A stretch of 64,000 nucleotides of DNA, from assembly GCA_050246995.1 (NCBI GenBank), contig JBFWVA010000012.1:1-64000 (forward strand), read 5' to 3'. The notes under the pieces are model-generated. The model had not been told where the DNA came from and ran no database searches. It was given only the letters and a program-made list of their open reading frames with translations. Below, piece by piece: positions 16,182 through 24,534 of the stretch (position 1 is its first letter; each line of letters begins with the position of its first letter). This DNA comes from SHVO01 sp050246995. GTDB taxonomy: Bacteria > Pseudomonadota > Alphaproteobacteria > Rhodospirillales > Rhodospirillaceae. The translations under genes and the position numbers were made by a program.

Positions 16182-17273
16182 CTACGGCAGTTGGAAACGG
16201 CCGATACGGGTTCCACCCCCGATATTGGCGAGCCAAATTTCCTTCCCGACGATGGTTCCGGCGGTAGCGATATGCATCGCCGCACTGTCTGGATTTGCCG
16301 TCACGACTTCGCGGGCTGTCTTCTTAATAGGATCGATGATGGCCGCGCTCGAGCTATTCTTCGAGCAGTCGTTCTTCGAGAGACATGTATTCAGCACGTC
16401 TTCGACGGTTCCGGTCTGACCGGCAACGATGAGCGTGCCATCGGGCTGCCAACGCAAATTGTCGGGATGGAAGTTCAGTTTGGCGATCACTTCCTTCACC
16501 GCGGGCTTGCCTGGCTCGCGCGTAAACTTCACGACCTGATTGACCGCCCACTCGCTGGCGTAGATCGTTTTACCGTCCTTGCTGGCTTCGATGCCATTGA
16601 GGCCGGAGCCTTCCGAGCCCGGTATCTTCACCCAACCGCCGGCGGGGGTCCATTCGAACAGACTGCTGACGTTCTCACCCGCCGACAGTCTGGCGCGCGA
16701 ATTCGCGCCTTTATCGCCTCGGAATCCGCCCATGCTGGCAGGAAGGAAGTTCGTGGCCACGACACCGTTGTTCGGCAGCACGCCCATGCTGTTGAAGCCG
16801 GAGTCTTGCGGATACGGTATGCAACCGACCCAGGCGAGAGTCGGCGTTTTACCGGTCGCGTTAAGCTCGAACACTTCGACTGCGCGGCGCTCGCCGCCAT
16901 GCAGGAAGCGCAGTCTGTGGATTCCGTTCACGCCCTCTTCGACATTGAGGCCACCGGCTCGAATTTTCTTCTCCGTTACCTCCGTCCCGCTGATGGGGCC
17001 AGGGCAGCTGGCATAGGTCTTTTTGTCAAACTTGTCGGCGGTGGGATAGAGATCGACTTCGGAGTGATCCTTCGTGTTGACGGCGCGCAACACGCCCGAC
17101 ACGATCACCCAATCGGACTTAGGAACATGCGCGATGTCCTCCGCGCCTTCCGACAGGCACACAAACTGCGCCTTGCCCACGGGATCGCATTTCTCCGCCG
17201 CCCGCCCCTCGCCAGCCGATGCGGCCATCAAAAAAGCGATCGCGGATAAGCCAAATGCCAACTCGCGCTTCAT
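16182..17273 (-). CDS. Exported SMP-30/gluconolactonase-like beta-propeller protein
   Basis: A 363-residue protein with a signal peptide (LAFGLSAIAFLMAASAGEGRA); the ATG at 17273 has GGGAGG upstream. Repeating blade-like segments, such as GLNGIEASKDGKTIYASEWA, NLRWQPDGTLIVAGQTG and EIWLANIGGG, indicate a six-bladed propeller of the SMP-30/strictosidine-synthase type. These often act as lactonases or bind small ligands with a metal. Conserved Glu/Asn/Asp positions cannot be confirmed by eye. Several Cys pairs suggest a periplasmic location. It is convergent with the gene ending at 16179 and divergent from the MFS transporter, which may share a substrate. Confidence 0.75.
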   Translation of the reverse strand: MKRELAFGLSAIAFLMAASAGEGRAAEKCDPVGKAQFVCLSEGAEDIAHVPKSDWVIVSGVLRAVNTKDHSEVDLYPTADKFDKKTYASCPGPISGTEVTEKKIRAGGLNVEEGVNGIHRLRFLHGGERRAVEVFELNATGKTPTLAWVGCIPYPQDSGFNSMGVLPNNGVVATNFLPASMGGFRGDKGANSRARLSAGENVSSLFEWTPAGGWVKIPGSEGSGLNGIEASKDGKTIYASEWAVNQVVKFTREPGKPAVKEVIAKLNFHPDNLRWQPDGTLIVAGQTGTVEDVLNTCLSKNDCSKNSSSAAIIDPIKKTAREVVTANPDSAAMHIATAGTIVGKEIWLANIGGGTRIGRFQLP

Positions 17274-17397
17274 CGAATCCTCCCTCCCCGAGAAAAAATG
17301 GTGGTCAACGTTATCATTCCGGACCCGGCAGAACATTGCGGGAGTGGCCTTTGCCCGCCGCCCATGTGAAAATATCTGCCAACAAAGGGGGGATTTT

Positions 17398-18675
17398 GTG
17401 AGGATAGATGCGCAAGACGCCGGCGAACTCGCGGAAGCATTGAGAAAAGCATCGCTCCGACTACTTCCGTTTCTCGCCCTTCTTTACTTCCTCGCCTTCC
17501 TCGACCGCGTGAACGTGAGTTTCGCGGCCCTTGAGATGAACCAGGATCTGGGTCTGTCGCGGTTCATTTACGGCCTCGGCGCCGGCATCTTCTTTCTGAG
17601 CTATGTGCTGTTCGAAGTCCCGAGCAACTTGATCCTCCATAAAGTCGGCGCGCGTAAATGGATCGCCCGCATCATGATTTCATGGGGACTCGTGTCGGCG
17701 GGCACGGCCTTCATCACGGGGCCCAACTCCTTCATCGCCGCGCGCCTGCTGCTGGGCCTTGCGGAAGCAGGTTTCTTCCCGGGGATAATTCTCTACCTCA
17801 CTTATTGGTATCCCGCCGAGGTACGGGGGAAGATCATCGGCGCCTTCATGCTCGCGATCCCGCTCTCGACCGTCGTTGGCGCGCCGATTTCGACAGCGCT
17901 CTTGGACATCTCGATTTTCGGACTCAAGGGATGGCAGACTCTGTTCCTTCTAGAAGGGCTGCCATCGGTTCTGATGGGGGTGATCACGTTCTTCTATCTC
18001 CCCGATCGCCCTGCCAATGCTACTTGGCTAACGAAGCGTGAGCGTGATGCTGTCGCGGCCCGCCTCGCCGCGGAAGATCAGCGAAAGGACCGCGAGCATA
18101 ATCTGAAAGCTGTGTTGGCCAGCCCCCAGCTTTGGCTGCTGGGGTTTGTCTACTTCTGTATCGTGCTCGCCCTTTACGGCCTCAACTTCTGGACGCCGCT
18201 GATGGTGAAATCTTTGAGCGGACTTTCGAACCAGGAGGTCGGTTGGCTTACCGCCGCGCCGAACCTCGTCGCCGCGATTGCGATGTATGTGTGGGGGCGC
18301 TGGTCGGACAAAACCGGGAAGCGGCGCACATTCTTTCTGATTCCCTGCATCGTCGGCGCGGCGGGCTTCGCCGCAAGCGTTCTCTTCCCTTCACCCTTGA
18401 GCGGTATCATCGCGATCTATCTGGGTACAATTTGCGTTTATCTTTGCGCGCCGATCTTCTGGACGCTGCCGACATCAATGCTCGCAGGAACGGCGGCCGC
18501 TGGCGGAATCGCGGTCATCAATTCGGTCGGCAACGTCAGTGGATATCTCGGCCCCTTCCTGCTCGGCGCCCTTCAAGAGAAAACGGGCAACTATGTCGGT
18601 GGCTTCATATGCCTTGGCGCGTCATTGCTCTTCGCCGGGGCCCTGGTGCTGGCCACAAAGAACTCTAAGACGTAG
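17398..18675 (+). CDS. ACS-type MFS transporter (anion:cation symporter family)
   Basis: A 425-residue, 12-helix transporter. The GTG start is chosen for the AAAGGGGGGA just upstream and because the typical N-terminus LRLLPFLALLYFLAFLDRVN begins shortly after. NVSFAALEMNQDLGLS and the SYVLFEVPSNLILHKVGARK segment are diagnostic of the anion:cation symporter family of MFS, which imports organic acids such as phthalates, hexuronates or tartrate. The substrate cannot be named. The FkbM methyltransferase gene starts 8 bases later and is co-transcribed. The preceding secreted propeller is divergent and may feed it. Confidence 0.9.
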   Translation: MRIDAQDAGELAEALRKASLRLLPFLALLYFLAFLDRVNVSFAALEMNQDLGLSRFIYGLGAGIFFLSYVLFEVPSNLILHKVGARKWIARIMISWGLVSAGTAFITGPNSFIAARLLLGLAEAGFFPGIILYLTYWYPAEVRGKIIGAFMLAIPLSTVVGAPISTALLDISIFGLKGWQTLFLLEGLPSVLMGVITFFYLPDRPANATWLTKRERDAVAARLAAEDQRKDREHNLKAVLASPQLWLLGFVYFCIVLALYGLNFWTPLMVKSLSGLSNQEVGWLTAAPNLVAAIAMYVWGRWSDKTGKRRTFFLIPCIVGAAGFAASVLFPSPLSGIIAIYLGTICVYLCAPIFWTLPTSMLAGTAAAGGIAVINSVGNVSGYLGPFLLGALQEKTGNYVGGFICLGASLLFAGALVLATKNSKT

Positions 18676-18683
18676 GAGAGACG

Positions 18684-19553
18684 ATGCCGATTGCGACCCT
18701 GGACTTTTCGAGCCGTGGAAGATTGCTTCGCATGGAGCTAGATCTCGACCGAGCGCGATCCAACGAAAATTCGATCATTAAATTCCTTGAACGCGGACGG
18801 CACTACGAGCCTGATGTGTCGCTGATGATGTGCAGAATCGTTGAGGCCGGCGACGTGGTTGTGGATGTCGGCGCGAACGCCGGATTCTTCACAGTCCTCC
18901 TTGGCGCGTTGACAGGCGCGTCAGGGCGCGTCGTGAGCTTCGAGCCCGGCGACAACAACCTCCCCCGCCTTAAGAATAATATTGCCCTCAATAAGCTGAC
19001 GAATATCGCGCTCGTCGAGAAAGCCGCGAGCGATGCGCCCGGCGAGATAAAATTCTTCATTAATAGCGACGACAGCGGCGGCAATGCGCTGTGGGACGTC
19101 GGTACATTTCCGGGGAATGTCAAAAGCGCAGCAGCGCCGCAGGCGGTGACAATACAAGCGACAACCGTCGACGCGGAATTCGAGCGCCTCGGACTTCCTT
19201 CACCTAAGTTGATCAAGGTCGACACCGAAGGCGCGGAACTTCAGGTGCTGGTGGGCTGCAAGAAGATGCTGGCCGGATGTAAGGTTCCATTCGTGATCGC
19301 GGAATATCATCCCTTCGGGCTGGTAAAGATGGGCACGGCGCCGGAAGCTTTACGCGCTTTCATGGAAGGGTTGGGATATTCAACCTTCGCCATGTACTAC
19401 GACGGGACGATGCCGAAGCTCATTCCCGCCGGCACGGAAATCGCCATTCCGTCGATCGTAAATCTTCTATTTTCAACGCCGGAGCATGTCGGCCGAATTT
19501 GGCCGACGTACTTCCATCATCCGGGAATGACGCACCCGCAGGCGCAGACCTAG
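18684..19553 (+). CDS. FkbM family SAM-dependent methyltransferase
   Basis: A 289-residue protein with the SAM-binding motif I VVVDVGANAGFFTVLLGAL (about residues 58-76), motif II GRVVSFEPG, and the FkbM hallmark IKVDTEGAELQVL. FkbM enzymes O-methylate sugars, polyketides and other small molecules. The ATG follows GGAGAG. It is 8 bases after the MFS gene and overlaps the convergent PrnB-like gene by 4 bases. The acceptor is unknown; proximity to PrnB-like and aminotransferase genes could mean modification of an indolic product, but that is speculative. Confidence 0.88.
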   Translation: MPIATLDFSSRGRLLRMELDLDRARSNENSIIKFLERGRHYEPDVSLMMCRIVEAGDVVVDVGANAGFFTVLLGALTGASGRVVSFEPGDNNLPRLKNNIALNKLTNIALVEKAASDAPGEIKFFINSDDSGGNALWDVGTFPGNVKSAAAPQAVTIQATTVDAEFERLGLPSPKLIKVDTEGAELQVLVGCKKMLAGCKVPFVIAEYHPFGLVKMGTAPEALRAFMEGLGYSTFAMYYDGTMPKLIPAGTEIAIPSIVNLLFSTPEHVGRIWPTYFHHPGMTHPQAQT

Positions 19554-20725
19554 CGCCCGAGGGCACGCTTCAACTGAGCGAGTTTGGCGTGCGCGGTTTC
19601 AAACTCGCTACTCGGCGCCGCGGCCCGCAAGTCGCGCAGCTTCTCGAGCGCCTTGATTAAAACCGGGAGCGGCGGGCCGCTGGCCGTGATCTGTGCCATG
19701 TGCCGTTGTTCGAGCTCATGGGACATCTTCACGATGTAAGTGTCGACCAGTCTGTCGTGGTGCTGGGTCGCGGCCTTGCCATGGGCGGCGCACACGTCGA
19801 CGAAGAGCGACGCATTTGTCTTAAACCAGTCGCGCGCTGCATAGCTCTCACTGGCTTCGATGAATTCATCGAGTAATGGCCGTGTACCCAGGCTTGCCCG
19901 CAGACGCGCCTGATCGTCCGGTGTCATATAGAGCATCTTGTCGACCAGAAGCTGGGAGTAATATGGGTCGTTACCCCGGCAGAGACCGAGCAGCAGGTCG
20001 ATCTCATTGATCGCCGAGAAGTCCCCGGCATTCGCACCGCGATACTCCTGCCGGCCTACGCGATACGGTTTAAAATAGGGCCGCACGCAATAAAAGAAAC
20101 GCTCGGGATCCAGCTTTTCGAAAAGGATCTCATTGTATTTGAAGACGTCATCCAACGCCGCGCGCGCGTCGCCGAACAGCAAGGTCGCTGCGGGATTCGA
20201 GACCCCGAGCGCCGGTATGCGCGACAGAGCATCGCCTGCGCGCTGATAGCACAGGATCGAAAACGTGTTGTAGTCGTTGAAGACCTTTTCGTCTTTGAGG
20301 GACGTGAAGCTCTTAGGTTGTCCATCGACCGCGCGGTTGTGGTGGTTGAGATGGACGTTGGCGAAGCGCGGCACCACGCCAAGCGAGGCCGCGATATGCA
20401 TTCCGAGTGCAGAGGCCTCGTCGAACGGCGATTTGTGCTCGCGCGCCGGATTGGTCAGTTCGTGCCGCCGCAACGCGGCGAAGAACAAGCCCAGGTTGCC
20501 AAGCGTTCCGAACGTCCGTTCAAAAGCCTCGTTGGTATTGCCTTCGGCCACCAAGGGGCGGATGAGGTGCAATCCTTCATCTACCAACGTCTTCTTCGTG
20601 CCTTCGCCAATGCCATCCACGTTCGCGCGGTCTTCCTGCGCGAAGTACAGCTCTTCGAGTTCCGTATTCATGTGGCGGAACGACGAGCGGATCCAGGCGT
20701 CGAAGTTTTCGCTGGCGGTGCTCAT
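19550..20725 (-). CDS. PrnB/DUF1864 family protein (indoleamine/tryptophan dioxygenase superfamily)
   Basis: A 391-residue protein that I assign to the monodechloroaminopyrrolnitrin-synthase (PrnB)/DUF1864 group. The key landmarks are YRVGRQEYRGANAGDFSAIN followed by EIDLLLGLCRGND, and an N-terminal GTLGNLGLFFAALRRHE. PrnB is a haem protein of the IDO/TDO superfamily that rearranges 7-chlorotryptophan in pyrrolnitrin synthesis. Several histidines are candidates for the axial haem ligand (ANVHLNHHNRAV; AATQHHDRLVD). No prnA, prnC or prnD homologue is nearby, so pyrrolnitrin is not implied. The aminotransferase gene is 2 bases upstream in the same operon, which suggests an amino-acid-derived, perhaps tryptophan-derived, substrate. 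Confidence 0.72.
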   Translation of the reverse strand: MSTASENFDAWIRSSFRHMNTELEELYFAQEDRANVDGIGEGTKKTLVDEGLHLIRPLVAEGNTNEAFERTFGTLGNLGLFFAALRRHELTNPAREHKSPFDEASALGMHIAASLGVVPRFANVHLNHHNRAVDGQPKSFTSLKDEKVFNDYNTFSILCYQRAGDALSRIPALGVSNPAATLLFGDARAALDDVFKYNEILFEKLDPERFFYCVRPYFKPYRVGRQEYRGANAGDFSAINEIDLLLGLCRGNDPYYSQLLVDKMLYMTPDDQARLRASLGTRPLLDEFIEASESYAARDWFKTNASLFVDVCAAHGKAATQHHDRLVDTYIVKMSHELEQRHMAQITASGPPLPVLIKALEKLRDLRAAAPSSEFETAHAKLAQLKRALGR

Positions 20726-20727
20726 GT

Positions 20728-21897
20728 TTAGACGGCGCCCGCGAAGTAACGGGCCATGCGGTTCATCGCCTCCTCGATGCGCTCATAGGGTTCAGCGCCG
20801 AAGCACACACGCAAATGCCCCTCCCCGCCCGCGCCATAGAATGTGCCCGCCTCCGTCACCACATGGCATTTCTCGAGAATCTCGTCGGCAACCTGTTGGC
20901 TGGTCTTGCCCGTCGCTGCGATATTCGGGAACGCATAGATCGAGCCTTCGGGCATCTCGCAGGTGACGCCGGACATCTGATTCATGCGGGACACGACCAT
21001 ATCTCGGTTCTTCTTATCGCTTGCGAGCATCTCATCGACCTTATCGCGCGGACCGGTCAACGCAGCGCGCGCGCCGTCTTGAATGAAGGTATTCACGTGC
21101 GAGACGTCGTTCGCGGTGATTTTCAGGATCGCCGGAACAAAACGCTCGTGGCACGCGACATATCCGATGCGCCATCCATCCATGGCATACGCTTTAGTGA
21201 AGGCGAACATGCTGAAGGTTCGCTCGAACATCCCGGGCAGCGAGGCGATACTGATGTGTTTATTCTTGTCATAGACGATCTGTTCGTAGACCTCATCCGA
21301 GGCCACCAACAGATCGTGCTTTATGCAAAGCGCGGCGAGCGCACTCAGTTCTGCGTGCGAAAATACCCGGCCCGTGGGGTTCGACGGGTTCACAAGTGAA
21401 ATCATACGGGTCTTGGGCGTGATCTGGGCTTCGATCGCCGCAACGTCGATGGCGAAGCCTTTGGCCTTGTTAAGCGGCGCCAGAACGACCTTCCCGCCCG
21501 CCATCTCGATTTTATTCACATGCTGCGGATAGTAGGGCTCTAACAAGATCACCTCATCGCCCGGATCGAGCGCCGCCATGAAGACCGCGTAAGACGCGTG
21601 CGTCAGGCCATTGGTGACGACAACCTCGTTTTCCTTCACCGTGAGATTATTGTGCGCCTTCAAGCGATCGATGATCGCGCGGCGCAACTCGATGGTCCCG
21701 GGAAACGCGCTGTAGTGCACTTTTCCGGCTTGCAGGCTGGCGATTGCGGCATCCTTGATGTGCTGCGGTGTATCGAAACCGGGAAGGCCCACTTCCAAAT
21801 GAATCAGATCGGCTTTGGGGTAAAGCCGCATCGCCTTTTCATACATGCCGAAGCTTTTCGGGGAACTCGACGAAATCCGGTCCGCAGGCCACTTCAC
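20728..21897 (-). CDS. Class I/II PLP-dependent aminotransferase
   Basis: A 389-residue fold-type I aminotransferase starting at GTG, with GGCGGAG 8 bases upstream. Landmarks are HYSAFPGTIELRRAI, LVNPSNPTGRVFS (Asn in the PLP/carboxylate site), ASDEVYEQIVYD, FAFTKAYAMDGWRIGY with the Schiff-base Lys235, and LRVCFGAEP with the substrate-carboxylate Arg. Substrate class (aspartate-like, aromatic or other) cannot be fixed from these. It is the first gene of a two-gene operon with the PrnB-like gene, so it may supply or remove the amino group of that enzyme's substrate. Confidence 0.9.
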   Translation of the reverse strand: MKWPADRISSSSPKSFGMYEKAMRLYPKADLIHLEVGLPGFDTPQHIKDAAIASLQAGKVHYSAFPGTIELRRAIIDRLKAHNNLTVKENEVVVTNGLTHASYAVFMAALDPGDEVILLEPYYPQHVNKIEMAGGKVVLAPLNKAKGFAIDVAAIEAQITPKTRMISLVNPSNPTGRVFSHAELSALAALCIKHDLLVASDEVYEQIVYDKNKHISIASLPGMFERTFSMFAFTKAYAMDGWRIGYVACHERFVPAILKITANDVSHVNTFIQDGARAALTGPRDKVDEMLASDKKNRDMVVSRMNQMSGVTCEMPEGSIYAFPNIAATGKTSQQVADEILEKCHVVTEAGTFYGAGGEGHLRVCFGAEPYERIEEAMNRMARYFAGAV

Positions 21898-22005
21898 GAG
21901 AGATACTCCGCCCTTGTCGCGGCCGCCGCAAGTGACGGCCCGAAATTATTTTAAGCTTATAATATTGTCCCGAACCCGGCCACAGCAATCTTGGCCCAAA
22001 GAAAA

Positions 22006-22030
22006 ACGGCGGCCGGAGACCAGCCGCCGT
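22006..22030 (-). terminator. Intrinsic terminator after module B
   Basis: Arms ACGGCGGC and GCCGCCGT (8 bp, perfect) enclose a 9-base loop. Read on the minus strand the stem is followed by TTTTCTTT. It lies 25 bases after the stop of the last gene of the four-gene module and before the aminotransferase operon, so it ends the module transcript. Confidence 0.8.
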
Positions 22031-22054
22031 CAATCTATCCCTTGCCCGCCCTGT

Positions 22055-23140
22055 TTAGCGGCTGATGCCGTTCTGCGAGCCGGCTTGCGCGGTCGCTTTG
22101 GCCGGACGGTCGATGAAAACCTGGGTGAACCGGACATGCAGAGCGCCCGAAATCGCGGTGTTCTGACCCGAAGCATCCGGATATCCATCGGCGAGGCGCT
22201 TCAGTGCTTTATTGACCGTCGGCGTAGATTCCTGACCGTAGCTTTGATGATGCGTGGAAATGCTTTCCTGGCGCTGCGCATGCCAGGATTCAAGATCCAC
22301 GTAACCGCCCATGTAGCCTTCCGCGCCATCCTGCGTGAGACGCAGGTCGAATTTCACGCCGCGGAAGAGCTGCGTGGAGATATTCGCCAGCGCCTGATAC
22401 GGCATCAGATAGTCTGCGGGTTCCGTCGTCAGCACGCCGTCAACGATCTTGGCCTTGAAGGTCGTGATAAAATCCTTCCCGAAGCGCATATCCAGCTTCT
22501 GGGACGCGCCCGGCATATAACCGTTGCCAGTGGCGTCCGGAAGCAGCGGCGAAAGGCCCCGATAGGTCGTTACCGTGACGTCACTGTCATTCACCAGATC
22601 GTCGACATTGGTCAGTTCGATCACGACGCGGTTAAAGGAATTGTCGACGCGCCATTTGGTCACCATCAACGCAGCCACATCGCGGTAACTGCTGACGCAA
22701 CCGATCACGCGAAAAAACTGGTTATCGATACCCTTCACGCCGTCCGGGCTTGTGAAGTCGTCGGCATCGACCTTACCGTCTAAATTGACGCCGCCGACGA
22801 CAGTCCCGACCGCTTCCTTAAACGGCATCGCTTCCTTTTCCGGCTCCGGGAAATAGATCTGCGACTCACGGGAGAGTTGGGTCCCCACCACGGTGCGCTT
22901 AGGGCCGCTTTCGGGAAACAATACCTTGAACTGTTCACGAGGCCCTTCGTTCATGCCGTTCGGGCATTCGGCTTTGGCGCCGGGCGTCTTATGCATCGCC
23001 CACTCTTCCATAGTCATCACGTAAGCGATCGAGCGGTCGCGAATGACCGGTTGCCCTTCCTGAGCCCCGGCGGTGAACGGCGCCGTGAGGATGAACATCG
23101 CGCTGGAGGCGGCCAGAAAGCGTTGAACGTTGGATTTCAT
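22055..23140 (-). CDS. Exported protein, unnamed family (module B, copy 1 of 3 in window)
   Basis: A 361-residue protein with a signal peptide (FLAASSAMFILTAPFTAGAQ). Homologues lie at 48302 and 61579. Shared landmarks are an N-terminal pattern W A....P..K.ECP.G.N.GPRE.FK.LFP; a central GVNLDGKVDADDF.SPDG followed by KGIDNQFFRVIGC; a V.TYRG...L..DATG segment; and STHHQSYGQ and ADGYPDASGQNTAISGAL near the C-terminus. The NLDGKVDADDF stretch looks like half of a dockerin/EF-hand calcium loop. Conserved cysteines suggest a disulphide. It is the last gene of a DUF1592-DUF1552-PF03640 operon. I know of no assigned function. Confidence 0.75.
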   Translation of the reverse strand: MKSNVQRFLAASSAMFILTAPFTAGAQEGQPVIRDRSIAYVMTMEEWAMHKTPGAKAECPNGMNEGPREQFKVLFPESGPKRTVVGTQLSRESQIYFPEPEKEAMPFKEAVGTVVGGVNLDGKVDADDFTSPDGVKGIDNQFFRVIGCVSSYRDVAALMVTKWRVDNSFNRVVIELTNVDDLVNDSDVTVTTYRGLSPLLPDATGNGYMPGASQKLDMRFGKDFITTFKAKIVDGVLTTEPADYLMPYQALANISTQLFRGVKFDLRLTQDGAEGYMGGYVDLESWHAQRQESISTHHQSYGQESTPTVNKALKRLADGYPDASGQNTAISGALHVRFTQVFIDRPAKATAQAGSQNGISR

Positions 23141-23164
23141 TGGATGATCTCCCGAAGGGGCCGC

Positions 23165-24526
23165 TTAGCCCGCGTTGCCCTTAAAGTCGTCACGGATCGA
23201 AAATGCCTTGAAGCCGTTGCGCGTGCCGTGGAACTCACCCCATCCGTCGGCGCCCACCTGCCCCGGCTTTTTGTCGCCGGCGAAGGTAAAGACGGGACGG
23301 CCGCGATAAGCCCACACACGGAGCGCATCCGCCTGTCTCGGCGCCGCATGACGCCCGGTTTTCGGATCGATATCGATGGACGTCCACGCGCGCGAGACGC
23401 TCTTGGCATCCTTGGAGGCAAGCACGTATGGGAACGTCGCGAGGCAGCGCGCCGCGTCGCCGCCGCCGCATACGGCCAGGCGGTAGGCCTGCGGCGCGCC
23501 GGGATGATCGCAGCTCTGCTGATCGAAAGCGTCGTCGATACAGTTGTAGATGTAGATGGTGCGGCCTTGCGCATCGGCCAGAACCTGCCCGGCATAGGAA
23601 TCCTGCACTTTGAAGCCCGCGGGATACGCCGGTTCTTTCTGGGCGTAGACGTTGCTCCACCCCGCCTCATCGGAACCTTCGAGGCTGCGCGCGGAATCGT
23701 CGGCTACGCGCGTGTAAAGGAGCTTCTTGCGGAAAGCCCACTGCTTCACACCGGGTTCGCGTTCGATGATCGTCCAATCACCTTTCGCGATAGCGGCCTC
23801 GCCGGCGAGCACCGGCGTCCAGTCGCGCAGGCACATGCCCGTGCAGTTGGATTTCGTAGCGGTGTCCTTGTCATAGGAATAGACCGAGAAGCCGCTCGAC
23901 AGCGCGAGCAAGCGGCCACTCCTGACCGAATAAATGCCGAACTGAGCCGGAATGTCGGCCGGCGGCGCCGCGACGATCCGCGGCGTTCCACCGTCACCGC
24001 CATTACCCCCGTTGCGGCCTCTCCGGCCACCGCGCGTGTCGCCCGGCATCTCATCGAGCACGGACGTATAGAGCGCGTAGCCGTCGTAGGCCCATTGTTT
24101 CCCGCCATCCTTCCGGTCGACGACAGTCCACTTTCCGACCGGTTTCGCGTCGGCCGCGGCCAGGGCGGGCGGCCAAATTTGCACGCAGGTAGGCCGTGTC
24201 GCGACTTCCGGAAGCTCGAGGCCCGCCGGATACGGACTCATCAGGCCGGCGGTCTCCGTGTACTTGGTATCATCGCAAGTCGGACGTCCTTGCTGTTCGC
24301 CGGCGTCACCGTTGCGTTGGCCGCCACGCGGCCAGGTGTAGAGCGTATGGCCGCGCGCGTCGGCGAAGACAGGACCTTCAAGCTGTGTGCTGATCACCTG
24401 AAATCCGGCCGGCATCGGTACACGCTCGTAAGTCTCGCGTTCGGCGGCGCGCTGAGCGGCCGCCGGTTGCGCGAAAGCCATGATCGCAAGCGCCAGGACC
24501 GGCGCGAACTTTGGAAAACGTCGCAT
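23165..24526 (-). CDS. PF03640-type secreted repeat protein (module B)
   Basis: A 453-residue exported protein starting at the ATG at 24526, where a signal peptide begins (FAPVLALAIMAFAQPAAAQ); longer in-frame starts overlap the DUF1552 gene. It contains several copies of the 'secreted repeat of unknown function' (Lipoprotein_15/COG4315): GPVFADARGHTLYTWPRGG, then QWAYDGYALYT, FSVYSYDKD with SNCTGMCLRDW, QWAFRKKLLYTR, and GRTIYIYNC. Each repeat pairs a G.TLY or LYT strand with C...C...W. Related proteins are envelope-located with unknown chemistry. The homologue at 49429 has the same repeat order. It lies 8 bases after the DUF1552 stop. Confidence 0.82.
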   Translation of the reverse strand: MRRFPKFAPVLALAIMAFAQPAAAQRAAERETYERVPMPAGFQVISTQLEGPVFADARGHTLYTWPRGGQRNGDAGEQQGRPTCDDTKYTETAGLMSPYPAGLELPEVATRPTCVQIWPPALAAADAKPVGKWTVVDRKDGGKQWAYDGYALYTSVLDEMPGDTRGGRRGRNGGNGGDGGTPRIVAAPPADIPAQFGIYSVRSGRLLALSSGFSVYSYDKDTATKSNCTGMCLRDWTPVLAGEAAIAKGDWTIIEREPGVKQWAFRKKLLYTRVADDSARSLEGSDEAGWSNVYAQKEPAYPAGFKVQDSYAGQVLADAQGRTIYIYNCIDDAFDQQSCDHPGAPQAYRLAVCGGGDAARCLATFPYVLASKDAKSVSRAWTSIDIDPKTGRHAAPRQADALRVWAYRGRPVFTFAGDKKPGQVGADGWGEFHGTRNGFKAFSIRDDFKGNAG

Positions 24527-24534
24527 GAGGCCCC

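Noticed and set aside
19550..20725. Pyrrolnitrin biosynthesis cluster
   Set aside because: Only a PrnB-family protein is seen; tryptophan halogenase, PrnC and PrnD are absent.
22055..23140. DUF4331 family assignment for the unnamed exported family
   Set aside because: The typical DUF4331 opening and metal-like motifs are missing; resemblance was only a D-G rich loop.
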